Shown in pieces: positions 47,749 through 59,428 of a stretch of DNA of 64,000 bases. The notes beneath the pieces are model-generated. The model searched no databases. It saw only the letters and a program-made list of their open reading frames with translations, and was not told the origin of the DNA. A program made the translations under genes and the position numbers. Source of the DNA: Peromyscus leucopus (lineage: Eukaryota; Chordata; Mammalia; Rodentia; Cricetidae); NCBI RefSeq assembly GCF_004664715.2, contig NC_051071.1, positions 35,833,530 through 35,897,529 of the forward strand, read 5' to 3'. Each line of letters begins with the position of its first letter. Position 1 is the first letter of the stretch.

Positions 47749-48770
47749 TTGTTAGCTAGCTTCTCTGGAGCTTGAGGTTGTAGTCTGGTTATCCTTTGCT
47801 TTACATCCAGTATCCACTTATGAGTGAGTACATATCATGTTTGTTTTTCTGAGTCTAGGTTACCTCACTTAGGATGATACTTTCTAGTTTCATCCATTTG
47901 CCTGCAAATTTCATTATGTCATTGTTTTTTTTTACTCCTGAGTAGTACTCCATTGTGTATATGTACCATATTTTCTTTATCCATTCTTCGATTGAGGGGC
48001 ATCTAGATTGTTTCAAGGTTCTGGCTATTACAAATAATGCTGATATGAACATAGTTCAGCAAGTGTCCTAATGTTATGATTGAGCATTCCTTGTGTATAT
48101 GCCTAAGAGTGGTACCATTGGGTCTTCAGTTAGATTGATTCTCCATTTTAGCAATAGTGGAGAGGGTGCCTGAACTGGCCTACTCTGGTAATCAGATTGG
48201 TAAATACTCTAATCATCATCATAGAGTCTTCATCAAGTAAATGATGGAAGCAGATGCAGAAATCCACAGCCAAGTACCAGGCCCATCTCCAAAGAGTCCA
48301 GTCAAAGAGAGGGAAAAGGGTTTCTATGACCTAGGGGCATCAAGAACACGACGGGGAAATCTACAGAGACAACTGAACCAAGCTAGTGGAACCTCATGAA
48401 CTTTAGATGAACAGCTGTGGAGCCTGTATAGGACTAGACTAGACCCTCTGCATAAGTGAGACAGTTGGGTAGTTTGGTCTGTTTAAGGGGCCTCTGGCAG
48501 TGGGACCAGGATCTATCCCTGGTACATGAGCTGACTTTTTAGAGCCCATTATCTATGGTGGGACACCTTGCACATCCTTGATGCAAGGGGAGGGGCTTAG
48601 ACCTGCATCAACTGAATGTTCCAGGCTTTGCTGACTTTCAATGGGAGACACTACCTTTTCAGAGGAGGGTATAGGGAGTGGGTAGAAGGGAGAGGAAGGA
48701 GGAATGAGAGGTGGATTTGTGGTTGGTATGTAAAATGAATAAAATTTTCTTAATAAAGAAAAAAAGAAAT
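47749..48770 (+). mobile_element. Twin-primed (5'-inverted) L1 insertion
   Basis: The duplications aatatatctacc (47737-47748) and aatatatccacc (48771-48782) flank it, with one mismatch. The first about 0.42 kb reads as ORF2 on the minus strand (gtatccacttatgagtgagtac, cctgagtagtactccattgtg, ggctattacaaataatgctg). The rest, from about 48170, reads as the L1 3' end on the plus strand (gatggaagcagatgcag, ggagcctgtataggac, ggtatgtaaaatgaataaa) with an A-rich tail. A 5' inversion inside a single duplication is the mark of twin priming. Confidence 0.9.
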
Positions 48771-48782
48771 AATATATCCACC

Positions 48783-49029
48783 CAAATTTTCTTATTCATA
48801 TTTCTGATTTATCTAATTAAAATATTTTTCTCATAACTAACATTTTAGATTACTTTAAGATAAATTCTCTGAAATTATAATCTTTAAGTGGGGAATATTT
48901 GCTTTATGGTCTCATTCAACTGTTGACACAGGGCATGGCAAAGAATAAGAGTTTAGTCATTTACTGCATTGTTAATGGTAAGACCCATTCTAAGCTTCAT
49001 CACAGATCATGTAAGACATAAAGCATATA
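48783..49029. other. Unique sequence
   Basis: No recognised feature. Confidence 0.4.
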
Positions 49030-49197
49030 GCTGTGTGGTGGTGGCACACTCCTTTAATCCCAGCACTTGGAAGGCAGAGGCAGGTGGCTCTCTTTGAATC
49101 TTCGGCAAAGCTTGATCTACAAAGAGATTTCCAGGACAAACCCTGTTTCAAAAAACCAAAATTAAAAATGAAATAAAGAAAAAGAAAAAAAATGAAA
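49030..49197 (+). mobile_element. B1 SINE, plus
   Basis: The text gctgtgtggtggtggcac, cctttaatcccagcacttgg, ggcagaggcaggtgg, tttccaggacaaaccctg and an A-rich tail. It lacks part of the middle and is older than the three near-identical B1 copies. Confidence 0.88.
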
Positions 49198-49467
49198 TAA
49201 ATCATACCAGTCGTATCCTACACTGTGCTCATTTTCTAGAATGGCATAAAAAAGTGCTAACGATGGAGAAGACCAAACACCAGTAATCAATCAATTTTCT
49301 CATAGTTCTGGAGCATGGTTTTCTAAACTTGAGATGCCAGTTCAGTTACTTATTGCTACATAATCGGAAGTGTTTATTCTAGGATTCTCTCTGTGGCTTG
49401 TGGATGGCCACTGTTTTCCTGGGTTCATTTACCTTTCTTCCTTGAATTTAAAAATACAATATTTCTG

Positions 49468-49679
49468 ATAATTGTTGGGAATTTCATAGAATGTATTTTA
49501 AACCTCTTCATCACCACTCTTCACCATAATTCCTCTTTGATCCACTCCCTACCTCCTTGCCCTCTCTCCTCTTTTCTTTTTTCTTTTGTTTTTAATAATG
49601 AGCAAGTCCAATTCGTGCTTGAGTGTGGAGCTATCCACTGAAGGGCAGACACTATACTAGGGGTCACACACTTAAGAAA
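49468..49679 (+). repeat. Diverged rodent interspersed repeat
   Basis: The text gggaatttcatagaatgtatttta, aatgagcaagtccaattcgtgct, gtggagctatccactg and ggggtcacacacttaag resembles a common rodent repeat. The L1 insertion at 49689 begins at its end. Class uncertain. Confidence 0.4.
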
Positions 49680-49688
49680 AGTGACTCA

Positions 49689-50937
49689 TTCTGTAGGGTG
49701 CCATTTTGTCCTGTTGACAGTGTCCTTTGCCTTACAGAAGCTTTTCAGTTTCATAAGGTCCTGTTTATTAATTGTTGATAGTCTGCACTATTGGTATCCT
49801 GTTCAGGAAACTGTCTCCTGTGCAAATGCAGTAAAGGCTATCCCCCTCTTTCTTTTCTGTCAGGTTCAGTGTATCTGAATTTATGTTGAGGTTTTTGATC
49901 TACTTGGACTTGAGTTTGGGGAATGGTGATTGATATGGATCAATTTGCATTCTTCTACATGCAGGCATCCAGGTAGATCAGCACCATTTGTTGAAGATGC
50001 TTTTTTTTTTTTTTTCAATTGTATACTTTTGGCTTCTTTGTCAAAAATCAGGTTCATAGATGTTTGGATTTATATCTGGGTCTTCGATTCAATTCCATTG
50101 GTCCACTTGTCTGTTTTTATGCCAACATCATGTGGCTTTTATTACTATAACTCTATATTAGAGCTTCAGATCAGTGATGATGGAACCTCCAGAGGTTCTT
50201 TTATTGTACAGGATTGTTTTAACTATCCTGGGTTTTTTTGTTTTTCCATATGAAGGTGAGTATTGTTCTTTCAAGGTCCACAAAGAATTGTGCTGCAATT
50301 TTTATAAGGATTGCATTGAACTTGTAGATAACTTTTGGTAAGATGGCCATTTTTACCATGTTAATCTTACCAATCCATGATCATGGGTGATCTTTCCATC
50401 TTCTGTTATCTTCTCCAGTTTCTTTCTTCAAAGACTTGACGTGCCTGTCATAGAGGTGATTCACTTGCTTGGTTAACAGTTACAACAAGATATTTTATAT
50501 TATTTGTGGCTATTGTAACGACAAAATCAACTAACCTAGAGTCATGGGAGCTCACAGAGACTGAATTGACAATCAGGGAGCCTGCATGGGACTGACCAAG
50601 GTCCTCTACATATATGTGACAGTTGTGTAGCTTGGTCTTCCTTTGGGACTCCTAACAGTTGGAGCAGGGGCTGTCTCTGACTCTTGTTGGTTTTGGGGAC
50701 CCTATTCCTCATACTGGGTCACCTTGCTTGGCCTTAATACAAGGAGAGGTATTTAGTCTTATTGCAGCTTGATATGCCATGTTTTGTTAACATCAGTGAA
50801 AGGCCTGACCTTTGGAAGATGAGTGGATTGTGGGAGATGGTAGAAGGTAGGTAGTGGGGAACAATCAGGAGACAGCAGCAAGGGGAAACTGGCTGGGTTG
50901 CAACCTAAATAAATAAAGTTTAAAGAAAGGAAAGGGG
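49689..50937 (+). mobile_element. Second twin-primed (5'-inverted) L1 insertion
   Basis: The duplications agtgactca lie at 49680-49688 and 50938-50946. The first about 0.83 kb is ORF2 on the minus strand (gtgtcctttgccttacagaagc, cttttggcttctttgtc, ttccattggtccacttgtctg, aagatggccatttttaccatg). From about 50521 the sequence is the L1 3' end on the plus strand (gggagctcacagagactg, gtgtagcttggtcttc, cttgcttggccttaatac) with an aataaataaag tail. Stops and a 15-T run show decay. The 3' end belongs to the group also seen at 27613, not to the 47749 group. Confidence 0.88.
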
Positions 50938-50946
50938 AGTGACTCA

Positions 50947-53345
50947 ACCTCATCCACAAAGGTGGGAAGGACAGTAAAAGTAACAAGGAATAGGTGTCAG
51001 TGTGCTATGCTATAATGCTCTACTATATTATACAGACAAAAAAAGTAAATGTGAATAACAGTTGCAAGCTGGGTAGAGCTATAACAAAATCAGTGAACTG
51101 ACTATTGATGTCCTCTTTTTAGAGTATCAGCTGTTTTATCTCCCTGGTCATAATCTAGGATGTACTCTGTTGATTTTACCTTTATTACTCATTAGTGAGC
51201 TTTCAGTTTCCCTCATATGTGGACAGTCATTACCTCTGTTCTGAGGGTTATAGATAGAAGGGGCAAACTATCTAGCAGGGATGCCGAGTTTCCCCAAGGC
51301 AGTGAGTGGCTGGTGACTGTGCAGGACCTCAAGCAATCTTCAGCACATGGGCTTAGAGCATGCCCCTTCTCTTTTCTGCACAGGAGCACTGGTGGTCTGC
51401 CTGGCATCAGTTTCTGGCAACCTCTTCTATGAAATCTCGATGGGTATTACATTTGTAAATTTCTTTTAGGAATCTTTTAGCCCAATTTGCCTGGGGTGAA
51501 ATGTAGTAAAATGTAGTGTCATCAAGAAATTCAGCCTATAGGGAGAGAAAGTTTCTTGCTCTCATGGTCGAATAGGTTTGTTGGGTGTTAATCAATTTGA
51601 TTCTGAAACTGAAGAAGTAGCTGATGGAGCAGTAAAATATCTTGTTCTCTTACTTCCCCTTTCTCCTTTTGTAAGTGCAGGAGTCATATTGGGCTAGAAT
51701 CCTCCTTAATGACCTCATTTACACGTGGTTACCTCACTAAAGACCCTATTTTAACATGTACAAAGTGATTGCACTTTCCCATCGAGAGTTGCATGAGGTG
51801 GTCCAGAATTCTCTCAGTTCTCTAGTTAATCTGTAGTGCAAGTCTCCTGGGAAGGTAGCTACAAGAAAGCAGCTTCTTTTTGAGCCTTTTACGTTTCCCT
51901 GTAGGGCAGTGTATTAATCATTTTATACAGTGGCACTAATCCCATTATGATGCTCCCATACTTAAGACCTAATGTAACATGAGTTATTCTGGAAGGCCTG
52001 AGGTCCAAATATCATTGCATTGGGATTTAGGGCTTCAACATAGGACTTATGAGAGCAAAATTCAGCCCTTACTGAGAACAACATCTTTTGACTTTTCAAC
52101 ATCTTGATTTCACTTGGAATAGAGTTTTTAGATTCAACTTGGAAACTGATGAGCATATCTAGTTATGATTCATAGACTCATATTCAGAGAATAATTTAAT
52201 CTGCATTAATCACATGGCATAGAAAAGACAAGACATACAATTTTCTATAGGATTATTTAAAAAATTAATGTACTAAAATGTATTTGTATTAAAGCTTTAG
52301 CATAAAGAATATACTTGATTTTGTGCAGGACTTTATTTTCTGGCATGTAGATAAATATCTAGTATATAAGTATTAAACAGGAAGATAGAAAGTGTATGTA
52401 GTAAATATCTTTAAGCTATGTAGCCTTCTCCTACCAATCATCATGATGGTATGGCCCCAAATATCTTCTGATCTCTCCTGTTTATCCTTCTGGCTAATCT
52501 GAGAAGCTGGGAAATAGTGAGTCAGGAGATTATACACATTGGTGGCAATTATCTTAAAGTTAGACATACTATATTTTTTATTAAGGCTTCAATAAAAATG
52601 CATGAAACATACCATTCACCATTTTATCCATAACTAAGATATCCTTGCTTACTTCCTCATTCAAGTGTTTATGGACTTGGCTTAATTCTATAACTATAGA
52701 ATGTCAGGTGTTAGTTAGCAGAAGTTTACATTTAGAAAGAAGCAACTAATCTAGAATTTACCCTTGGCCTTCCTGACACATTCCCATGAATGTATCAAAT
52801 ATCAGTTATCAATTTTATAAAATATCTTATTTTCATAGACTACTTGTAGTAAGGATCTATGTTTCTTAAAAATATAACCTTATTACTATAGTAAATTACT
52901 CTGCAGGATTTTCACTTCTCTGAGTTTATTTGACACATATTTCCTGAAGCAATGTATGGCATTTTTGATACATCTCATGGGTCTGTGAGATGAATACACA
53001 TCCCACTTTCAGAATCTTACCTATAAGTATAGTGCAAAGGATCTATGGGTGTCAAGGCCATCGGAAATATGAGAACCTGGACAGGAGCAAAGCTATAAAT
53101 ACACATAAACCCCCCTTCATAGCATGAGTGAGGGATACCTGTAAATCCTCCCTGTAGAAGGAATTTGGTATCTTGTTAGCCAAATGCAATTTTTACAACA
53201 ACCTTGTACCTCCAAGTTCTACTTTGAGTGTTTGGTCCAAACATAATTTCATTTCCATTATTTAGGCTCAGGTGAAATAGCACCACTTGAAAGAGAGCTT
53301 TTCTGGTACATTTTAAAAAATGAGTTTGTTTGTTGTAGGATTGTG
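50947..53345. other. Unique AT-rich sequence, no gene seen
   Basis: About 2.4 kb with no recognised repeat. Overlapping frames on both strands at 51213-51432 have no domain. Confidence 0.55.
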
Positions 53346-53384
53346 TCAATAATGGGACAGAAAAATAGAGAGAAACAATACACA

Positions 53385-53425
53385 GATAGACGCATACACA
53401 TACAAGCAGATAGACAGACAGATAC
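53385..53425. repeat. Degenerate GATA/GACA-type simple repeat
   Basis: Irregular cagatagac / agacagacagata units. Confidence 0.7.
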
Positions 53426-54554
53426 ATGATATTGATAGTAAACACATACAATATACAGGTACTTTTTTAAAAATATTATTACATGCTTCTGGGATAGTAC
53501 ATTTAGGAATTACTAAGATCATATTTATAAAACCATTCAATAAACTGCACAAATGTTTTCATGTCATTCATGGGAAAAAATTTTAAGGAAATAGTATGTT
53601 TTCTAAATGGATGCCCTGTCTCTCTTTATAATATATTCATAATGACTGAAAATTGAAAGGAAACCTCATAGAACAGCAGTATTTTTATGTGTTTCTGTAT
53701 TTTCAAATTTGCTGATATGGATGATTATGAAACACACCTTTGGTGGTAGAAATTGCAGAGGATATGTGAGGGTTTGGTGGTGTTAAAGTATTATGTACTT
53801 CATTTCTAACAATACTTAAAAAGAAAAAAAAAACACTGCTTTTCAGTAGCTGTTCTGTTGCCACAGAGATGCCCTGCAGTTGCTGTGGCAACAAATGAAT
53901 AATCACACTCTTGTAGCATGTCATGGCTCACACATTCCTTTCTTATGCAGCACCTCATCTGAGGTCAACAAAAACTCAGCAAAGGTTCTGAAGGAGGCTG
54001 ACCTGGTGTCTGCTCCAGTTCATAGATGAGAGCAAGAGATGGAAGAGACACTCTAAATGCTTACAGATACATCCTTAGTGACTTGAAGAGCTGATAAAAC
54101 ATGTAAACCCTCCATGACTCCTAGCTCATTTCAAAATGAATTTCATTTCTCTTTCTTTGTATCTTTCTCTTTACTCATGCATCCATATAATTCAAAAGTT
54201 GTCTTTTATAAAGCACAGGATAAAATAAGGTAGAGTTAGCCAGCTTCTATCAGGATGGAGGGACCAAGTGTCTTAAGGCTCTTTCTTAGTCTTTGAACAC
54301 ATGTTGTATACTCCTGTCAGAGAGGCACAAGGAGTAGCAGCTTTGGCAGTCTCATGTTAGACAGTGTTCTCATCTGAAACTAAGGTTTAGGTTCACTCTT
54401 GCTCCTAAATACTTGAGGAATGAGAGCCACTGCAGAGTGATAGAACACGTGTTTCACAGATAGCTCTATTTGCATAATGAGATCACTGGATGTACACAGC
54501 AACCTGGAATATTGCTGCCATATGCAGAAGCCACACAGCCTATTCATTAAGGCT
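53426..54554. other. Unique sequence, no gene seen
   Basis: About 1.1 kb with no recognised transposon or gene. It contains the inverted repeat at 53856-53893. Confidence 0.5.
53856..53893. promoter_or_regulatory. Perfect 11-bp inverted repeat with RFX-like half-sites
   Basis: The arms tgttgccacag (53856-53866) and ctgtggcaaca (53883-53893) are exact reverse complements around a 16-nt spacer. GTTGCC and GGCAAC are the half-sites of the RFX X-box (GTNRCC...RGYAAC), although the classical X-box has a 0-3 bp spacer, much shorter than here. The symmetry is seen; binding is inference. It may be two separate half-sites or a chance hairpin. Confidence 0.5.
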
Positions 54555-54901
54555 TGGGTGTGAAATATCCCCCACAGATTCCTGTGTTTAATCTCTAGCT
54601 GGTGGCTCTACTTAAGAAGGCTATGAAATCTTTTGCACATGAGGCCTTGTTGGCAGACTTAGGGCCCCATGGGTGGGGTTATGAATTACTTCTCCATCCC
54701 TGGTTTTTTTTTTTTTTTTTTTTTTTTTTTCCCAGCTATCAGTTCCTAGTGCCATGTAAGAGAAAACTGCTACACAACTTCACCCCAGGGAACCATCTTC
54801 ATCATTCCTGCCGTGCCAAGATGGGCTGATGCCCCTCAGTGGTAAAGCTGATACAAATCCTTCTACCTTTCAAGTTTTATTTTGAGAAAAATACAGTAAC
54901 A
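54555..54901 (+). mobile_element. MaLR-type LTR, plus, with internal poly(T)
   Basis: The text tgggtgtgaaatatcccccacag, ctagctggtggctctac, gaggccttgttggcag and the final gagaaaaatacagtaaca fit a rodent MaLR LTR. A 27-T run at 54704-54730 interrupts it. Boundaries are approximate; no clear duplication. Confidence 0.55.
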
Positions 54902-55388
54902 AGTGGACTACATAAATCTAAATTGACTTTCAATAAACACGAATAAAACTGCACTGCCTTCCTCGTGCGTTACAGCCCTTTGAGTACACAATAGTGACAC
55001 ATACCCCGTAGAAATATTACTGAATTGATCACAGAAGGAATAGTGCTGCCAATGCTCAAAGTCCTAGTGTCCAGGGCTAAATTCTGAGCACTGAAGGCTA
55101 GGTGTTAGATCCAGACAAGAATTGTTTAATCTCAGCTCCTTAGTGAACTGCCAAATCTTTAAATATTTTTTTAATCTGAAAAAGAATTAATGGCATTATT
55201 TCTAAGGATTTATGTGCAAATTGAATGAGATACATGGAATGAATGTCTTAAAGTAAATTTAATGAATATGCAAATAGGAAATGATGGCATTTTCCCATCC
55301 TGTTGTGTAATCACATTATATCAGTTCTCCTGGACCATGGCTCAGGCTCATATCTTGGCTCATATTATTTAGTGAGAGAGACTGAAAA
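54902..55388. other. Unique sequence, no gene seen
   Basis: No recognised repeat or gene. Confidence 0.45.
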
Positions 55389-55401
55389 GGAGGGAAGGAG
55401 G

Positions 55402-55440
<39 letters not shown>
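55389..55440. repeat. (GGGA/GA)n purine microsatellite
   Basis: GGGA-type units run into about 17 GA units. Confidence 0.95.
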
Positions 55441-55443
<3 letters not shown>

Positions 55444-55977
55444 CAAAACCACTATGAAATTAGCTAGAATGTCACTCTTCCTCAGATTCTACTTTTTACT
55501 AACAGTTGGATACACAGCATCCAACTCTATAATGACATGCTCCTAAACAGCATGAGACATAGGCCAGAGCTTCTACAAACTTCCTTGTTATGTCGTCTCC
55601 TCAGAAAATGAAGACATTTCTCATGTACTCACAAATACTCATCAGATTTTGGCCAATTCTTCAGGATCTCATTTCAGGATACCCTCTCTTGCCTAGAGTT
55701 AGTTGGAGTGCCATGACTTCTTTATCCATGAATTGATACAAAAGGGAACTATTATATTATTATCCCTGCTTCAAAAACTCCCTGTTGACTTCTTCCTTAC
55801 AATAGCAAATTTGTGAGTGGCTCTGACAAATTCTACCCACAGATAATGGACAGCATCTTCTAGAACATTTTGCCATCTTCCAAAGGCCAGATGTATCTGT
55901 AGCTTTTTGTCTTCAGATAACAGGCCATAGCCAAACCTTGGTCAATTAAAAACACTCCACTCCACATCTGCTAAGAG

Positions 55978-55981
<4 letters not shown>
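55441..55981. other. Unique sequence, no gene seen
   Basis: No recognised repeat or gene. Confidence 0.45.

Positions 55982-56029
<48 letters not shown>
55982..56029. repeat. (AC)n microsatellite
   Basis: About 24 uninterrupted AC units. Confidence 0.97.
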
Positions 56030-56031
<2 letters not shown>

Positions 56032-56723
56032 ATCAGTATATGGTAGCTACTGTTATCTCAAAAATTGTCAAGAAAAGTTTTGTTAGTAGCGTCACTGCTA
56101 AAAACATGACTGGGATAAGATGCATATATGGAATATATATATATATATAATAGACATAATTCAAAAAAAATTTGAGTCTGAAGCCATTCCTTGATATACA
56201 TTTGAAGAACAAAGGACCTTTATTGCAACACTAAAGACCATCAACCTACAGATGATCTGAATAATTGTCTTCAGGAAATGAGAGGGGGCCCTTAATGCTC
56301 TGGATGTGTGTCCTGACACAAATTCCTCAATTTCCCCACACTTCTGAGAAAGTGATTGATTTTTGTATAATCTTCTATCTGATGAACTCATTCAAGGTAT
56401 CAAGTGTAACACTTGTTTTTTTGCCTATCAGCAAAGAATGGGAAAAGGACACAGATAAATAACTTGTTTCATAGGTGAAATCTGAGAAAACATTTGGCTT
56501 GATAGATGCACATTAAAAATAGCTATTTGTTTATGGTATAAACAGAAACATTCACTAATATCCGTGAATTGTTAGGAATTGATGTCTTTAGGTAAGGGAT
56601 ATTTTCAGATGATATCCCATGGCAAAGGAAAGTTGTTACAGGATTAGCTTGATGATATATCTAATTATTTTTATTTTGAAAAGCATACTAATGTGCTTTC
56701 ACTTTTCTGAAATATATGATCCA
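56030..56723. other. Unique sequence, no gene seen
   Basis: Contains a short (TA)n at about 56135-56149; otherwise no recognised feature. Confidence 0.45.
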
Positions 56724-56729
56724 GAGTTG

Positions 56730-57219
56730 TGAGGTAATATTTTATCTGTGCTTTAGTAAATGAAGCTTGAGTGGAGATCAGAGGGAATAGCAAGCCATTT
56801 TAAGTAAACAAAGAAGTCAGGCAGTGGTAGCGCATGCCCTTAATCTTATTATTTAGTAGGAAAGGTCTCTGTGTGTTCAAGACCACACTAGGAAACAGAG
56901 CCAAGCATGGTGACACATGCCTTTTATTCCCAGTACCAACCATAGGGACCTGGAGGTCTGTACAGACAGACAGAAAGTAACAGAGCTGTGTAGGAAGAGA
57001 AAGTGATAGAGCTGGGCTAAGAGAGCCAATGAGAGAACAAAACAGAAAAGTCATATAAACATGAGTATACAGGAAGAAGCTCTTTTTGGAAACTGTGGAG
57101 TTGGTGAGGTGAGATTAGCTCATGGTTTGTCCTATTCCTCTGATATTTCTCTAAGGCTTTTACCCCTGTGTTTGGCTCCAAGTTTTCATTTATTAAGACT
57201 GTTTAGAAAATCGTCTACA
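56730..57219 (+). mobile_element. Solo LTR with B1-like insert, ERV2-like, plus
   Basis: It starts tgaggtaatattttatctg, ends aaatcgtctaca, and is flanked by gagttg (56724-56729) and gaattg (57220-57225), a 6-bp duplication with one change. Inside are two B1-like segments (gtcaggcagtggtagcgcatg and gccaagcatggtgacacatgcc), the shared gacctggaggtctgtacagac, and a 3' end tttattaagactgttt resembling that of the 63442 LTR. It is more diverged than 63442. Confidence 0.83.
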
Positions 57220-57884
57220 GAATTGCTCTTATTTCCAGGCTTCTTAAAGTATGCAAAGTTTTCAAAGAAAGTATAGACAGACCCCCAAGCAGCCTGAACT
57301 AAGAATGACTTATTTGGGTGATAGAGGAAGCATCCCTAGAGAAAACAGTTATTAATAATTGTAATTAATTCTGATATGGCAATATCCACAAAGATATGCA
57401 ACAGTGAGCTCAGTAATTTCTTTCCAGATAATTCTTCCTGACAAATAATTCATTTGGTTTCCTAAGATATGTTAATGAACTAAATAAAGTACCTCTGATT
57501 TATTCTCCAGCTGGTCTAAAAAATTAATGTTTGCACCCAACATCCATACACATTAATCACTCATCAGTTCTCATATAATGTTTGCTTTGCATTTTTTTTC
57601 TTCCATGGAGTTTTTGTTGTAATTGCTACATATGACTATATGGACTTTGAAAAACTGTAGCTTCTAAGTTAATATAAAAGGCAATTGAATATGAATCTGA
57701 TTCTGATTTGCTCCTATCCTGGCTTTTTCATTTGAGTATAACATGAGGTGTGCATTGAACATTGTATATTAAAGTATTGACAAGAGAGGAAGAAAGATTG
57801 AATGGCATTTTCACAGACAAAAGGGTACTTTGGTTCTGTGCCTTTGTGCGTTGTTTTCTTTTTGTTTTGTGATGGCATATCAGT
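57220..57884. other. Unique AT-rich sequence, no gene seen
   Basis: No recognised repeat or gene. Confidence 0.45.
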
Positions 57885-57958
57885 ACACAGACTATGCCGT
57901 CTTTAAACTTGTGTCACAGGCTGAAGTCTGGGATCATAGGTGTGTGCCATTGCAGTCT
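57885..57958 (-). mobile_element. Old B1-related monomer, minus
   Basis: The text actatgccgtctttaaacttgtg, ctgaagtctgggatcataggtgtgtgccattgca is the reverse complement of the 7SL-derived 5' half of B1. Highly diverged. Confidence 0.55.
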
Positions 57959-58130
57959 TTTATGTCTTTTGATATACTTTGAATGAGAAGTCTCAAAAAC
58001 AAAACACTGCATTAGTAGTCAGAAACTACATTTGAATTCAATCTTCTCTCCTATCTGGATACAGTTTGGGACAAATTACCGTGACATCAAAATGCCTATT
58101 GTGGTTCCTATAATGTGAGGTGATTCTTTC

Positions 58131-59411
58131 TTTTTTTTTTTTCTTCCTTCAGATCTTTTTTTTTATTCTTCTTTGTATTCCATATGCTTCATTTTCCTGG
58201 TAAATTCCTTCTCTCATTACTGATGTTTTCCTTCTCTATCTCTCGTTCTTGGTGTTTTCCTTCTAACTTATTTTAATTCTACCTTCATTCTTTCCCTTAG
58301 AGCTTATATACCCCAGGAAAATCTTTCAGACAATGTAAAAATTACAATGTGGTTACATTTTGTTTTTCAAATGAATGATAACAATGAATAAAAGAAAAAA
58401 GATGCATAATTTTCACATCCCTTGTATGATTAAACATTTTACATGTTATAAGTGAAAGATAAATTGTCCAAAGAACCAACATGCATTCAAACACAAGCAA
58501 CTTGTTATTAACAGTGTGTAAGCAAGCAAGATATCTTTTACTGGCAGGCTGCATTTCGCACTTACAAAGAAAGGACCAAATCACTTTATTACTTATCTTG
58601 AAAGGTAATCTCATAAAAACATCTTAACGAAATCACAAATCTAAGCTTTTATATAAGAAAAAGAATCAGTCAGCTCTAGTTAAACTTTAGGGTTCCTATC
58701 CACTCTTCAATAGTTTTTTTTATATCAGTGGATTGAGGGAAAAAACGTGTACACGGAATTAATCATCATCTTTGATCACCAACTAATCCTACCAAGGAAA
58801 GCGCATCAGGTAGTAACAATTGAGCTGTTTTGTATTTGTTCCATGTAAGACTTCCTCACTCAACTATGTGCCTTTTTAAAACTTTAGCTTGTCTTTTGGG
58901 TTTTGCACCTCAGAGTTATTTTATTTATTATTAAGAGATTTTCTATTCATTCTATGTATCAACCACAGATTCCCCTGTTCTCCCTCCCTCCATCCCCAGC
59001 CCTCCCCCTCAATTCACCTCCCACTCCCACCTCCTCCAAGGCAATGTCTACCATGGGGAGTCAGCAAAGCCTGGCATGCTCAGTCGCTCAGTCAAGGCAG
59101 GTCCAAGCACTCCTCCCTGCACCAAGGCTGTGCAAAGTATCTCACCATAGGCACCAGGTTTCGAAAAGCTGGTTCACACACTAGGGACAGGTCCCAGTCC
59201 CACTGCCTGGGACTGTTCAAACAGTTCAGTTGAGGGGCATCTAGGTTGTTTCCAGGTCCTGGCTATTACAAATAATGCTGCTATGAACATAGTTGAGCAT
59301 GTGTCTTTGTGGTATGATTGAGCATTCCTTGGGTATATGCCCAAGAGTTAGGTATAGCTGGATCTTGAGGGAGATTGATTCCCAAATTTCTGAGAAACTG
59401 CCATACTGATT
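58131..59411 (-). mobile_element. L1 insertion with putative 3' transduction, minus
   Basis: A 17-bp duplication flanks it: tgtgaggtgattctttc at 58114-58130 and tgtgaggtgattatttc at 59412-59428, one mismatch. Read on the minus strand, the insert begins with ORF2 (59231-59411), jumps by an internal deletion to the L1 3' UTR (about 58925-59230), continues for about 0.79 kb of sequence that I do not recognise as L1, and ends in AATAAA (about 58160-58165) and a poly(A) stretch against the left duplication. L1 homology stops exactly where the right duplication begins. Read-through past a weak L1 poly(A) signal would explain this. An unrecognised L1 variant or a chance repeat remains possible. Confidence 0.7.
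58925..59411 (-). mobile_element. L1 3' UTR plus ORF2 fragment, internally deleted
   Basis: The plus-strand text tctatgtatcaaccacagattcccc, ccatggggagtcagcaaagcctgg, caaggcaggtccaagc is the 3' UTR. At about 59230 it joins ttgaggggcatctaggttg and ggctattacaaataatgctg, which belong to ORF2. The sequence between, present in the 36958 element, is missing. Confidence 0.9.
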
Positions 59412-59428
59412 TGTGAGGTGATTATTTC

